In this document: piece by piece, positions 21,303-32,987 of the stretch
Numbering within the stretch: position 1 is the stretch's first letter
How the letters are laid out: each line of letters starts with the position of its first letter
DNA from: Microstegium vimineum
Lineage: Eukaryota > Streptophyta > Magnoliopsida > Poales > Poaceae
DNA: 64,000 bases
NCBI GenBank assembly: GCA_022036555.1
Contig: CM039139.1
Coordinates: 7,220,924 to 7,284,923, forward strand
Reading direction: 5' to 3'
Notes under the pieces: generated by a model
The model's input: only the letters and a program-made list of their open reading frames with translations
What the model was told of the DNA's origin: nothing
The model's database searches: none
Made by a program: the position numbers and the translations under genes

Positions 21303-24300
21303 GTGGGGTTCCGGCGCCCTGCAATTTGTGTGGGCGAGGATTTCGGCCTGGGAATTTCGTTTTTTTTTTTCTCTCTAGTTTCGTTGGGCTGTCCTTTGCT
21401 TGCTGGGATATCAACTTGATTCGCATGTTGGGCGGACGGGATATTAAACTCGCCCGAATATTTATGGGATATATCATGGGGGAATAAACCGGCGGGGTCA
21501 TGGTTTTCCGTAGGGGAGAGAAACGGAGAGGACGCCGTGCAACTTGTCATGGTTATCTTCGAGGTGCCGCTGCGTTATGGCCACATGGGCGAAGATTTGG
21601 GTCGAGTTTGATGGGGTTTCCCCCTGGATACATGGTCATGGATGGATGACATTTACTCGCAAGACTTCTTCACCTGTTACTGTTAGGCCGAGCAAGGCTG
21701 TCACTATTAAGTTCGCCGCAGTTATTTTCTTTGACGGTCACTAACTATGCTTGGCAGTAACAGTGCACAAAATACTGAACCGATTATATATAAACGTGTG
21801 TTTTCTCTAAAGATGATTACTCTCGATCCCATAAGAATATCATCCTCACTTCCCTAAAAGTAAAACATTTATAAAGTTTCACTAAATATATAAAGAAAAT
21901 ATTAATATTTTTAGTATAAAATTAGTATCATTAGATAGATCATTAAATACGTTTTTATAACAAAATTATTAGTGATACAAAAGCTGCTAGTCAAACTTAA
22001 AAAGGTTTGACAATCTACTTTCATGCACCTCGTATCCTTAATGTGCACAAAATCTTGATGATTTGGTCAAAAACCAAGACAAGTTTGGTTACCGGGTTAA
22101 GATTACTTTACCTTACCAGCATACACTTGTTGACATAGGAGGACCATTTTGGCTCACCATTGGTAGCAAGGTGAAAGATCGAGAAAATGTAGCCAAAATC
22201 CAAATACAACATCAACATTAAATCCTTGCTTAATAATGGTAGACAAGATTTGGGTGAGGAACCAAATGCCCCCTAAAGAAGCCGATAATGGGAGTGGTAG
22301 TATTTAGGGTATCAAGGTTTTAGGCTAGCGAGGCTAGTTGTGGACTACCAACACTAGAAAAAGGGAGATTGGGTGGTTCGATTGATAGATGAGGTGGCGA
22401 AACTCTAGATGGCCTCCATCGACCACCAGTTGCGAAGGTCGACAATTAGATTGCACTATCGACGGGAAACCAAAAAAATGGAGTGGTTAGTGAAGAAAAT
22501 CGACGAAGGGGTCGCAACAAGGATAATAACAAGTGAGCAGAAGGTCGATGAATGTGTTACATACAAGGATATCCAACACTGGTGATGATAGCACAATGGC
22601 TAGCAGTAAGAACAGTTGTTACCCATGCCATTACAACCACCCTGTTCGTTTGGCCATTTTGGTGGCTGATAAGCCGATTGGTGTTGTTTCTGACTGTTTT
22701 GTTGTGAAAGAAAAACACTATTCGGATTTTCGGTGTACTATCATCTACTATGACAGATATACGTTAATTCTTTGAAAGCATCATCTATTATAGCATCTCC
22801 CTTTCAACTCCGAAGGATTTTTTTTTTTTACGTCGGGCCACCTTATATCTGCTAGAGGCGGTGAAAGGAATTTTTTTTTTAGGCATGGTTCATTTGGTGT
22901 CAGCGCCAACCGAAGGTACCGAAAGCGGAGATCTTCTAAGAATCTCGTCATATCCTCATAAGCACCAGCACGTCTAGCTACCCGCATCAAACTATATATG
23001 AGATGGATTCCGCGCCTGCGCTAGCATCCAAAACACCAGTGGAGCTTTGCTGCCGAAGAAAAAAAAATATGTTTCCATTCCGTGATGCGTCCATATCATT
23101 ATCATTATCTATAGGGGGGATAAAATAACGATAATTGTTGCCAGAGCAGATCGAGCGTGGCGAAGCACACCACACACCAAAACGCCGATTTCCGCTCCGG
23201 CCGCATCTCATCTCATCTCATCTGGGCATCGTCGTCCCTGCTCACACCCGTGCCTAGCCGCCGCCGATGTGGCACCGCGGGCCCGCGTAGCTGCGATGAC
23301 ATGGCAGGTGGCGGGGCACTCGTGGCCCAGGTGGTTCGCCCCGCCCGCAACGCGAACCAAAAAGGACAGGCGGGAAAGAAAGGAGGAAAGCAGTGGCCTG
23401 CGGCGGTGCGAGAGCGAGGCGTGAGGCACGGACCGGCGCGGCATTTATCGCGCGGATCGCCATCCGGCCCCGCTCCGGTCCGCCCCCGCAGCGGTGTGCG
23501 GCGGACGACGTGCGCGCCGCCGAGCCACACAGTAGTGACGCAGAACCAAACGCGGAGGCGAACCGCGAAACCCACCGCCAGCAGGCGCCGCGCGCGCCGA
23601 TCGCCGTCGCTAGATATACGTGTGGCCCTCGCCTCGCCTGGGAAACGTGCGTGGCTCGCATCGCAGGTCGCGGGCTCTTTTCTCTTTTCTTTTGCATTGC
23701 AATTGCATGTATGTTTGGAGGAGGACGAGCGACTACGCCCACCGGCCGGGCCGAGGTTGTTCGATTCGACGGCGCTGGTGGCACGTCCAGTCTCGCCGCT
23801 CTCATGAAATCGCCAACGTGCGTACAGTAGGTAGGCGGGTAGTATCAGCAGTTGTTCTCCGGTGCCCTCTCCAATCATGCGGTTGTAAAGTACACACACG
23901 CACACCTAACGGGAATTCACGTTTGCATTGCATGAATGCATGTTTTTTCATCTGGTACGAACACTTGCTGTCGTTGGTAGACTAGCAACGTCCCACTGCA
24001 CGAACCGAACAATAATTTGCTCAGTTGTCGGTAACAATGATTAATTCGAAGGAACATACATAATTCGTTCGACCTCTCTGTGTGTATCAGTCTGAGGAAC
24101 ACGCAGTTCACTAGCTCGATCCATTTTGTAATTTGATACGGCAGCACACCGATCGCGCGCAAGCTTACATTACATTGCATGGACTACTTGCGCCGATCCA
24201 CGCACAGCGTTGGTGTGCGCACACACATTGGCACGATATACCCAACATGCATGAGGCCGGCGTTGGTGCGCATCGCCTTATCTACGGATCTCCAACCTAA

Positions 24301-24831
24301 AAAATCAACCATTGTATATATAGTCTGTTAAGTTATCTTAAATTACGTAACATTATACGAGACGACCTATGAGACAACATCAATGTACTTGGCTTTAGTT
24401 GATGCGTGCGACAAACCTCGCCATATATGCTCGCCGCCCGCGCTTGATTCTTGTTGTATGGTGGCTACTGCTGGCGTGAAGCAAAAGCAGCACTAGATCG
24501 CCGATCGCCCAAGATTCAATCCCCATTCATGAGCATGCATGCCACTTGCAACATGAGGGAAGCTACGACGACTGTTACAGATTTCACTTGACTCAACTTT
24601 TTCAAGTCCTTGTACTTGTACGCCATCGCGAGACCCCCTACTCAAAGCTTGTCAGGCTAGATACCGTCCTAATTTGGGGGCGTGCGTGCTTCCTGATAAC
24701 GTAATCTACTCCTCCTCCATCTTGCTAGAATCTGGGGAAAGGCGGCCCCACAGGTTGCAAGCACTTCTCTGGTCAATATCCTTTTCGGCATCGCTTTCTG
24801 GAGGGAGGAGCTGAAAGGGCGCTTAATATAA
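21303..24831. other. Gene-poor spacer; one GC-rich island
   Basis: AT-rich DNA at 21760-22300 holds a degenerate MITE (next entry) and a second MITE-like stretch at about 22075-22280 ('aagtttggttaccgg' to 'aaccaaatgccccctaa'). A GC-rich island at 23140-23860 has overlapping frames on both strands without recognisable motifs; it may be an unannotated promoter or first exon. Nothing is recognised from 23900 to 24830. Confidence 0.4.
21818..22034. mobile_element. Degenerate Stowaway-like MITE
   Basis: The left end 'tactctcgatcccataagaa' resembles the usual Stowaway start, and the interior has the typical AT-rich content (ATTAGTATCATTAGAT) seen in grass mariner MITEs. The right end is eroded. 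Confidence 0.4.
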
Positions 24832-24850
24832 TCTATACCTAATATATATA

Positions 24851-25034
24851 CACTACTGAAAACTTAAAATTCCCTCACCAACGTCAGATAAAACTAGAAT
24901 TATCCTGTCGAGTTATCTCTGATGGTATTTTTATTTTCCCTGACGGTAAGTGCACCGTAAAAAAATCATGGCGATATTTTTACTTTTTCCCTGACGGTAG
25001 TGCACCGTGAGAGAATTTCAACTTTCCAGCAGTG
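24851..25034. mobile_element. CACTA-type MITE (184 bp)
   Basis: The ends are 'cactactgaaaa' and 'tttccagcagtg', inverted repeats that match at about 21 of 26 positions and begin with the CACTA signature. Both sides are flanked by 'ata', a three-base target duplication as expected for the family. A smaller repeat, 'ttccctgacggta(a)gtgcaccgt', occurs twice inside. It sits inside the candidate Helitron. Confidence 0.75.
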
Positions 25035-25039
25035 ATATA

Positions 25040-25361
25040 AATTTCTCTCCTCTAACTTTTTTGGTCCGTCCATTCTATTAGATTTGACTCTTTATAACTA
25101 CCGAACAAGATCTAGAATAGTTCTTATTTAGCGTGATATAGAATGGGACTACAAAACATATTATATATTAAAAAGGAAATATTTTTTTATTGTCCATCAA
25201 AATTTCTCTCCTCCAACTTTTTTGGTCCGTCCATTCTATTAGATTTGACTCTCTATAACTACCGAACAAGATCTAGAATAGTTTTTATCTAGCGTGATAT
25301 AGAATCGGACTACAAAACATATTATATATTAAAAAGAAAATATTTTTTTATTGTCCATCTA
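25040..25361. repeat. 161-bp tandem duplication
   Basis: Two adjacent copies (25040-25200 and 25201-25361) begin 'aatttctctcct' and end 'attgtccatc', with only a few differences. They lie inside the candidate Helitron just after the nested MITE. Confidence 0.9.
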
Positions 25362-25789
25362 ATTCACCTCCGAAGAATTTTTCCTTTCTATTTTTTCTAA
25401 GCCTGATGATTTTTTTGGAGCGTACTTCTGCCGTCCTTTTTTCATGTAGGAATCTCAAACGGACTCACACGTCCAATTTTTAATTTCCAACCAGGCCACT
25501 CTAATGTTTTTTCGATTCTTGATATAATCTGGATAGGTATAGAACTCCGGAACATTATGGAAAACAAAGAACAAAGAGCAAGTGCTCATAAAACAACAAA
25601 TATAAATCCTAAAAAATATATATAAAAACGAAAGGGACATAGAACGAGTGCTCAGGGAAAAAAAGGAAATATTGACAATGGAGTCGTACCTCCTACTAGA
25701 TGAGTTTCCTAATATAAAAAAACAAAACTAAATAGTTATTTTAATTAGAGTTTGACTCCATGTAGTGTCGGAATCAAATTCATCCACCT

Positions 25790-26320
25790 CTTTGCAGCTT
25801 GGGTTTCTTTTCCCCCTTTAAAACCCGACCCCAGACGTAGGAACTGGCATATACTGAGATTTGCAGTGTCATGAAAGACATCGGCGAAGCTGTTGTCAGT
25901 TATGTCGTCGCCATCGCCCAGTAGTTGGCGTGGGTCGTCGTTCAAGACGACGTGGAAGATATTGTAAAACGTGAATCACTGGACCGCATGTTGGAGGTCA
26001 AGAGGGGCGCCCGAGCTCGCTGCACGGCTAAACAGTGGGAGGCGGCGACAATGTAGCTCGGCGTGCACACAACCTGCCACCAAAGCACGGAGGAAGCACA
26101 TGTTGAACTCGTGGCTGGCGACATTCCACTATGTGCACCGGCCCTCTCTGTTGGTGTTGAAGATGCCCCGGACAAGGAAGTCGTATAACATCGACACAAA
26201 CCGGTGACCCGTGGGGTGGTGGTCGAGAAGGTGGTACCCAGGATGTGCTCCACGTTCGTAGGGCTCAATGTGAAGATTTAGTGCTCCACGTCGCCCTCAA
26301 CAGTGAGGTGCTCGATGCTA
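25790..26320 (-). pseudogene. CYP94-like cytochrome P450 fragment, broken
   Basis: On the minus strand, pieces in different frames read IFTLSPTNVEHILGT, HRFVSMLYDFLVRGIFNTNRE, VASHEFN, FYNIFHVVLNDDP and DNSFADVFHDTANLS. In this order they resemble the N-terminal third of plant CYP94 monooxygenases (fatty-acid or jasmonate omega-hydroxylases). Stop codons and frameshifts interrupt it, and the oxygen-binding helix and heme-binding cysteine region are absent. It lies wholly inside the candidate Helitron, so capture of a host gene piece is the likely origin. Confidence 0.65.
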
Positions 26321-26902
26321 TTGATGTCGAGCTCGAGGATGGCTAGCACGAGGCGCCTCGCCCCTCTCAGCTTACGGGGACAACATGTCCACTAGCCAAC
26401 GACGCCGGCCTAGAAGCTGCCTGAAGTCTATGTCCATTAGTCGCGTCCCGGCGTATATGGACAAGACGGCCACCATGCGACTAGTGGCCTCCTCCGCCTC
26501 TCTCATGTCTAGCATAACAAGTAACTGATCTTGATCATGTGCTTGCTGCTTGTTCTAAGATTTATATTGAGTGTCGTTGAAACAAAAAGACGAGGGCAAG
26601 ATGAATAACAAATCATACGAGATCGAGACCACCACAAATCAGATCGAGGTCACCCTGAGGAAATCACAAATCATTGTGCATGTACGCCGCTAAGAAGAGA
26701 CGATACATTTATGGTGAACAACTATTTAGTTGAGATAAAGTTCTCCAATTAAACCAAATAAAAAAAAGCTAATAACTTTAACTAATCATGCAATAATATG
26801 TCATGTTGGCCGTTGCAACACACGGACATGTTTTACTAGTAATACTAATTTGATGAACTGGGCTATAACCCAGGGCAGGCACAACTGTTTTGATTAAACT
26901 AA

Positions 26903-27246
26903 GACCCTGTTTGGATGCATTGGCAAAATATTTGCCATGACACTTTTTGTCATTTTGTTGGCAAATGCATCCAAATATCCTTGGTAAAACTTGGCAAATG
27001 ATAAATGTTTTGCCGTTTTCCAGTTGCCATGATAGAGTGACAAATTATGGCAAATGCACCTGAGAGTCTGTGCCGGACAAATTACCCTCACCCATCTAAC
27101 TTGGCAAATACAACTGCATATCATTTATGATGGACAAAAGAGTCATTTGGGACAGATCCTGCAATCATTTGTTAAGCCATCTAAACACCAAACTAAATGG
27201 CAAATCTTTTGATAAATACAGGTGGCAAATGAAACCAAACACAGCC
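26903..27246. mobile_element. Tourist-like MITE (344 bp)
   Basis: Inverted ends 'gaccctgtttggatgcatt' and 'aatgaaaccaaacacagcc' are flanked on both sides by 'taa', the PIF/Harbinger target duplication. The word 'tggcaaat' is scattered through the element on both strands. Non-coding. Confidence 0.7.
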
Positions 27247-30200
27247 TAACAGAAACAACTCTTGTGTGTCTGGGCAAGTGAGACGCATGGGAATGGAATG
27301 GGATGCACCCAACCAACCCACGGCCCAGGTTCTCAGCACGATCGATCACAAAGCCGGCAGGATACGGTGAACTGGACCAAACGACCGGGAAGAGCAGGCA
27401 GACTGCATGACGACTAGTCCTTCCCACGACGGAGACACGGTCAAGTAGTCCAAAATCCGTCCCGGGGAGGGAGTCGGCACGACACGAACATCCACCGCAC
27501 CCCGCACGCATGCGCCGACCGCCGGGGTTCTTCCTGCCGGCACGGTGCCGCTGCCGAGGGACGGGCCGGCCAAGAGGTCAGAAGCATGAAAACGTTGCGC
27601 GCGCGCGCGCGCGGCGGGCGGACGGACCACCCACGGGCCACGGCGTCGGCGTGAGCGTGAGCAATCGAGGCTTGTGGGCTGTGGCTGGAACCGGATGGAA
27701 TGGAATGGCTGGCTGGATGCACGAGATGAGGAGCCGTCGCCCAGGATTGTCGCGGCTGGGTGTCATGGGATTGCGCGACACCGGCGGGCAGCGCAACGTG
27801 GGGTGGGAGGCCAGTCTCGACACCACGGGGGCCCAGGTGCCGGCCGCGCGAACCGCCGTCTCCGGTGTCGCGAGATCAGGCGGTCAAGCCCATGCATCCC
27901 TTCTGTCTCCGTGGTAGTGCGTGGCCTTCCCCGGCCTTTTGGCTCACCGCCCAGTCGTTGTCGTGCCAGTTTGGGCGCGCGACGGTGCTGACTGGGCGAC
28001 GCCGAGGCCGAGACGGCATGCGCGGCCCGCAACCGCGCCGCGGCGAATCGGGGCGGAACCACGAAACCAGGTCTGCTTCGGTGGACGTGGATGGAGCCAC
28101 CTGATTTTTATTGGCGACTCCCCCTACACCACTACATGCTTCACGTCGACTTAGCGTATGGAGAGTGTAGATGCGGCCAATCACGTGGGGAGCTCAAAAT
28201 TGGGCTGAAAGCAAGATCCCTCTCAGTCAGCCTCAGAGGCCGTGTTTGCGGGCCTAGCTTGGCGCGGCTGTCTCCACCCATGCTAACGATGCGCAAACTG
28301 TCACCGTCGGCGCCGCACAAAAATACACCTGCTTGTCGATTACTTTACCGAGTGACTGACGACTCATCGGGGAGGGACCGTTCTGTGAGGACTTGTTCGT
28401 TTCTTCCACTCGGTAGTACAGTAAAGGTCACATGGCCGCACAGTTTTACTAAATGGCCGTGACCACCGGTTCGCAGCGCGCAAAAATGATATGCCGACTT
28501 GTTACTCAGCGTTATCTGTTAGCTTAGCTCAGCGAGCTCCGACACTGTTGAATACTCTTTGGGGTTCAGTAAGTTTTGCAAGAGATGTTTCTGGTGAAAA
28601 GAAAACATCGAGTTTGTTTTTTTTTTCTCTCGCTCCGGGAGATTTGCTCAAGCTGTTACTACGAACTGATCTTGATGTCCTGAGCATCTGGTGGGATTGG
28701 GAGCACAGGGGGTGTGCGGGAGCATGGTCCAGAATCAACACCTTGGCAAGATCTTCTAGGCAGGGATTGCTAGATTTATTATGCGATACTGTAGCAGAGC
28801 AGACAGCTCTCGCGCACCGTCACCTGCCTCTGATCCCAGTCCGTTTCGGTCTAGAGAGCGCGTGCGGCGCAAGTTGGCACTTCAGCTGGAGACGCAGCCA
28901 GGGACTCCGTGAACCCTGTGACGGCCGACCTTTTTTTGCGGGAGGGGGGCTGTTGGGGAGGTGCAGGGTGAGATGCACGCACCGGCCGGACCAGCCGCAA
29001 AGGCCCCGGTCCCGCGCTGCTTCCCGCCTGCCTCGCCTTCACGCATCATCAGCCCGCAACCATCGTGTTTTTTTTATTATTATAAAATTAACAGGCGTCC
29101 GTGGCATGTGAGTCGTCGCTTTGCCCGATAAATCACACAGGTCATGTCAAACATTTCCTTCTTTCTTTTTATTGAGATCTCGCAATGGATTGGTCATCAG
29201 TCAGTATGGCATCCGACGACGTATTACGCCATGCCTGAACGATCGAGGTGCATCGTTTCTCTGGTTTTAAAAGCCTCAAGTCGGCGCCTTTTGTGACGGT
29301 GACTGTAACGATCAGACTAAAGATATTTCTGCGCGCCATGGCATGTCGTCTATGCAGATGATAGAGATGAGATGATACCGGGTCGGCCATGTTGCGATGC
29401 TGTACGCACCAACTTGATCGTTTTTTTAATAAGTATAGCCCGATTGCACAGTTCGCACATCTATGTACCCGTCAGACTATAATAAAGGATCCAAAGACTT
29501 AACTGCTCCAACCAAGTTGACGAACTGCAAACTCTGCATGCTGCGATCGAAAAATAGAAAGGCCGGGAAGAGGGTGACGCAGTCGCTGCTCTTTCTCCAA
29601 CGCACTTCGTAACGGAAAAGAAAACCAACATCAGCTGAATGCCTGAATGCATTGGATTCATGGAGAATCCGGTACACCGGCCAACCAATTAATGAGAAGT
29701 TGGTTTTCAGTTACCAAACGGTGCTCGCCATGCTGCATATTCAGTGAACTCGCTGTTTATCATCTATTATAAATTCATTTCATTTTTTTAGAAATCATTT
29801 CATCTAGATAAAACCTATCCCTTCTATCTCTTACATTTTTTGCCATGTCATTGTTTTTATGAACATACGGAGTATGTCACCAATTTTATCAACGTAACAT
29901 TTTATTTTATAAGAGTAAAACCATGTAAAACTTTCTCATAACAATGGCCTAATAAGAAACGCCGAAGACGAGTTCTTAGGATCTGAGTGCAAGCTGAACG
30001 ATCCTTCACTTTCGCGCTCATTTTGAACTTTGTAATTAAGTATTTAACCATTAACCAAGCTTGATTACGACATCAGCTTTAAATAACACACACGTGGAAA
30101 CTTACTCGACAAGTTCGTTGTACTGTGCAATTGTGGAACACCAATTGAAAAGAATACGTCCACCTCAGGCTTACAAGGATGGGTTTCCCCATGTGACCTG

Positions 30201-31960
30201 ACTAAGCAGTTCATTTGCATTGATGACAAATAGATTAGGATTGGGTTGTTCATTGGTGTTGATCTCAAAACAAGTCACTATAAAAAACACATTGCCCTTG
30301 TTCTCTGTTGCATTGTTAGTCGTTACACCACTGTAGCTTAAGGTAGTGGCCGAGTCACTTTTACCACGCGACCAATGAGCGTTAGTCTTTCCATTCCCAG
30401 TGCCCGACACACCCTGGTGCTTTTTTTTTTAGTGTGTAAAGTTTTCATGTGACGTACACTGCATCCTTTCAGCCTAACAAAGCAATGGGGATTGAAGCAG
30501 CTTCGGACAAACGACTGTAGTTCATCAGCCTAGTCATCAATTCAGAAAGACTTGGCCTACTCAAATGCATTACCAGAAATAGGCCCCTAGCCGCCTATGC
30601 AAACTGTTGATGAGTTCGTAACTGTGCCAACTGACAAACACTGAAGATGTGTAGTACAGTACATATAGAGAAGAAAAGACGACAATGGAAATGGCCTTGA
30701 AAAATGGCATCTGCCTCCATCTCGAGCGACTTGCATGAAAATGGGCACGCAAATGTACTTCAATTTGCAGTGGACTGCACTATACACAAATTAATCGTGC
30801 AACGATGTTTTCGAGACACGCGTATCGACTGTCCAATGCGAATGCCTCCGACCTAGCATGTCAATTTCATAGGCCGCGTGCAGTGCGTGGTCGCTGTGGA
30901 ACCACATCTTGCATCTGTGTCCCATGTGAGGGAGGGGGCCAGCCTCTCGTGGCCACTTTGGCATTGCAAGCTAAAGAAGCACAAGTTGAGATGCTATGGT
31001 GGCCACTTTGGCACGAGCTGACCCATAGTCTCTCACACGACCTGCAAAACCTGGCGCTACTCATCAGTCATCACATTGCAAAACCTGGCGAATGACAATG
31101 ACCCGTGTATAGAACACAACAATTTCACGTGAGACATCGCGAGATGCACGCGGCGGAGAGAACCATGTGAGCCCGTCCTATTCCAAACGAGCTGCGATCA
31201 CGCGGACGCAATGGTCGGCGAGGAAAAAAAAAAGAACGTGCGCACATTGATGGGGCGAGGAGCGTCTCAGAAACGGAATTGTACGGAGACAGCAACCGGC
31301 GGCAGGAAAGCGTGCAGCGGCCCGGCGACGACCGCGGGCCGTGGAGTGTGTGGCGACGAAGGCGGGATGCTTCGGTCGATCGTAGGAGAACCGGATCCTT
31401 GCAGCTTTTGGTCACAGAACGCAAGGTAAAAGAAGGCCACTGCGTCGCAGGTTCAAAGCTCGGAATTGGATGCCCTTCGCATTCGGTAGCCATCGAGCAG
31501 GTGAAGAGATACTACTAGTGAGCTCAGGTGATGCGAGTGGCAGTGCCGCAACGCTTGCCGCGCCGTGCACGAATGCGATGTTGGCGACAGCATCTTGTAT
31601 TCTTGTCTCGGATTTGGAGGTCAGTCAATACTCCCTTGTCCCTCCCAAGTGAGATCATGAGCAGGTTGCCTTGCCTATACCTTTTAACATGGTGCTATAT
31701 CAACTACAACAACGAACGAACTTATGCGGTCAATGTACACTTTAAACTGGATGGTTTAGCCCCTTTGGAATGCAGGGTTTTTTTTGTTTTTTTTTTTTGC
31801 TGAATCTTGTGTTTTTTCAGTGAAACTGAAACGATTTCTATAAAATTGTATGATTCTTGCGAAATCCTATGTTCCAAAGGGTTACATGATTCCTCTGAAA
31901 GTCCTATGTCCCAAGGGCCGTATTCATCTACAGCCTGGTGCCTTTTTTTATTCTCTTGAT
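27247..31960. other. Gene-poor spacer with GC-rich stretch
   Basis: The stretch 27400-28100 is strongly GC-rich, includes a (GC)n run at about 27597-27614, and has long frames on both strands with arginine/proline-rich, non-family translations. The parts 28250-29050 and 30800-31500 also have open frames without motifs. A minus-strand open stretch at 30060-30410 looks protein-like but could not be assigned. No gene is called. Confidence 0.4.
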
Positions 31961-32305
31961 TGCAAAAGAAGTTTTTTTTTTTTGAAACAACGTACCATTA
32001 AACACTTGGTCCAGCTAAGTCATTGGACACCAACAAAGCTACAAAGTCTGGCATTTGGTCTTGCCAAAGCCGAGGATAATCATTATAGTTAAGACCCATG
32101 GCCGCCAGAGTATCGGCAACAACGTTACATACTCTGGAAACATGAGTACTATACATTAAACATTTAATCTCTTCTATTGGAGGGCCTAGAACTGATCTGT
32201 CAAGAGCAGGATTAGATAGAATTTTTGCTACAAGAGTAGTATCAGTTTCTACTATGACTCTTGTTATCCCAAGGGCAGATGCAAACTCCAGATGCAAAAG
32301 AAGTT
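31961..32305 (-). mobile_element. 5'-truncated LINE with RNase H-like end and target-site duplication
   Basis: A minus-strand frame (31998-32297) encodes 99 residues resembling the RNase H-like (RVT_3) domain at the C-terminus of plant L1-type LINEs: GITRVIVETDTTLVAKIL, then IEEIKCLM, then SRVCNVVADTLAAMG, with the metal-binding D/E/D pattern partly kept. It is followed on the minus strand by a short 3' tail and a poly(A) run (seen as T's at 31972-31983). The 13-base word TGCAAAAGAAGTT occurs at both edges (31961-31973 and 32293-32305) and is a target-site duplication. The rest of the LINE is missing, as is usual after aborted reverse transcription. Confidence 0.8.
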
Positions 32306-32749
32306 GGTACTGGGGAAAAAATGCAAAGGTAGCAGGACGAACAGTTTACCAGAAAGGCCATGCTTCGAATTTAGTAATGGGCTGCACTATCACTTCTGGC
32401 CCAGGTACAGATTATATCTTTTTTTTATGACCCGGTCGTGCGTAAAAGGACCTTCAGCTTTTCAGATGAACATAGATTCAATCATCATCATACACACTAA
32501 TGCTGATGCAGTTTAACAACCATAATAGTCACCAGAACGGAAATATTCCATCTCAGTCCAAAGAATGGAGTTTCATCATTATTGACAACAAGATAGTACA
32601 AGAGTTCATTGCCTCCATCAATACCCAACCCTAGGCAATGAACAAATGAGTATCCAGGCACTGGAACAGTTTACATTTAATGGACGGCTTCCACGTCTAA
32701 CCACCGATTCAAAATCATGAGAACCAACCAAAAAATTTCAGTGCAGCAC

Positions 32750-32987
32750 TGAAGTATGGTCAAATTTGAACTGGTTGCAGATAAGTTCGCTCATAGAGGC
32801 CCATCACCTGATCAGCCACAGCCCACACATTATAGCTTGTCCAGGTGGAATCCTCATGAGCCGGGGAACTGAAGTATGGTCAAATTTGAACTGGTTGTAG
32901 ATAACTTCGCTCATAGAGGCCCATCACCTGATCAGCCACAGCCCACATTATAGCTTGTCCAGGTGGAATCCTCATGAGCCGGGGAAG
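32750..32987. repeat. 120-bp tandem duplication of the carrier gene's 3' coding end
   Basis: Copy A (32750-32869) and copy B (32870-32987) both start 'tgaagtatggtcaaat' and end 'gagccgggga'. Copy B is the real coding end of the carrier gene, with its stop at 32880-32882. Copy A lies just past the stop, in the 3' untranslated region; it keeps the same final codons but has two extra bases, so it would be out of frame. Only about four differences separate the copies. Confidence 0.92.

Larger units (their letters stand above)
24832..26839 (+). mobile_element. Candidate non-autonomous Helitron (about 2.0 kb) with captured gene fragment
   Basis: The left end starts with TC ('tctatacctaatata') after an A. 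The right end is CTAG followed by T, preceded by a small hairpin (CCGT...ACGG) in 'gccgttgcaacacacgg'. These are the marks of a Helitron inserted between A and T, and the right-end word is shared by many grass Helitrons. Removing the CACTA MITE nested 20 bases inside restores a continuous left end ('tatatataaatttctctcc'). The interior holds a 161-bp tandem duplication and a broken P450 fragment. No Rep/helicase is present, so it could move only with help from another element. The ends were recognised by eye, and an empty site was not available for comparison. Confidence 0.55.

Noticed and set aside
23157..23905. Overlapping frames of about 180-230 codons in a GC-rich island
   Set aside because: Frames are open on both strands with no motif or splice structure; GC content alone explains their length.
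27400..28200. Possible gene in a GC-rich stretch
   Set aside because: All frames are arginine/proline-rich without family resemblance and overlap on both strands.
30065..30410. Protein-like minus-strand frames
   Set aside because: No recognisable domain, start or splice context.
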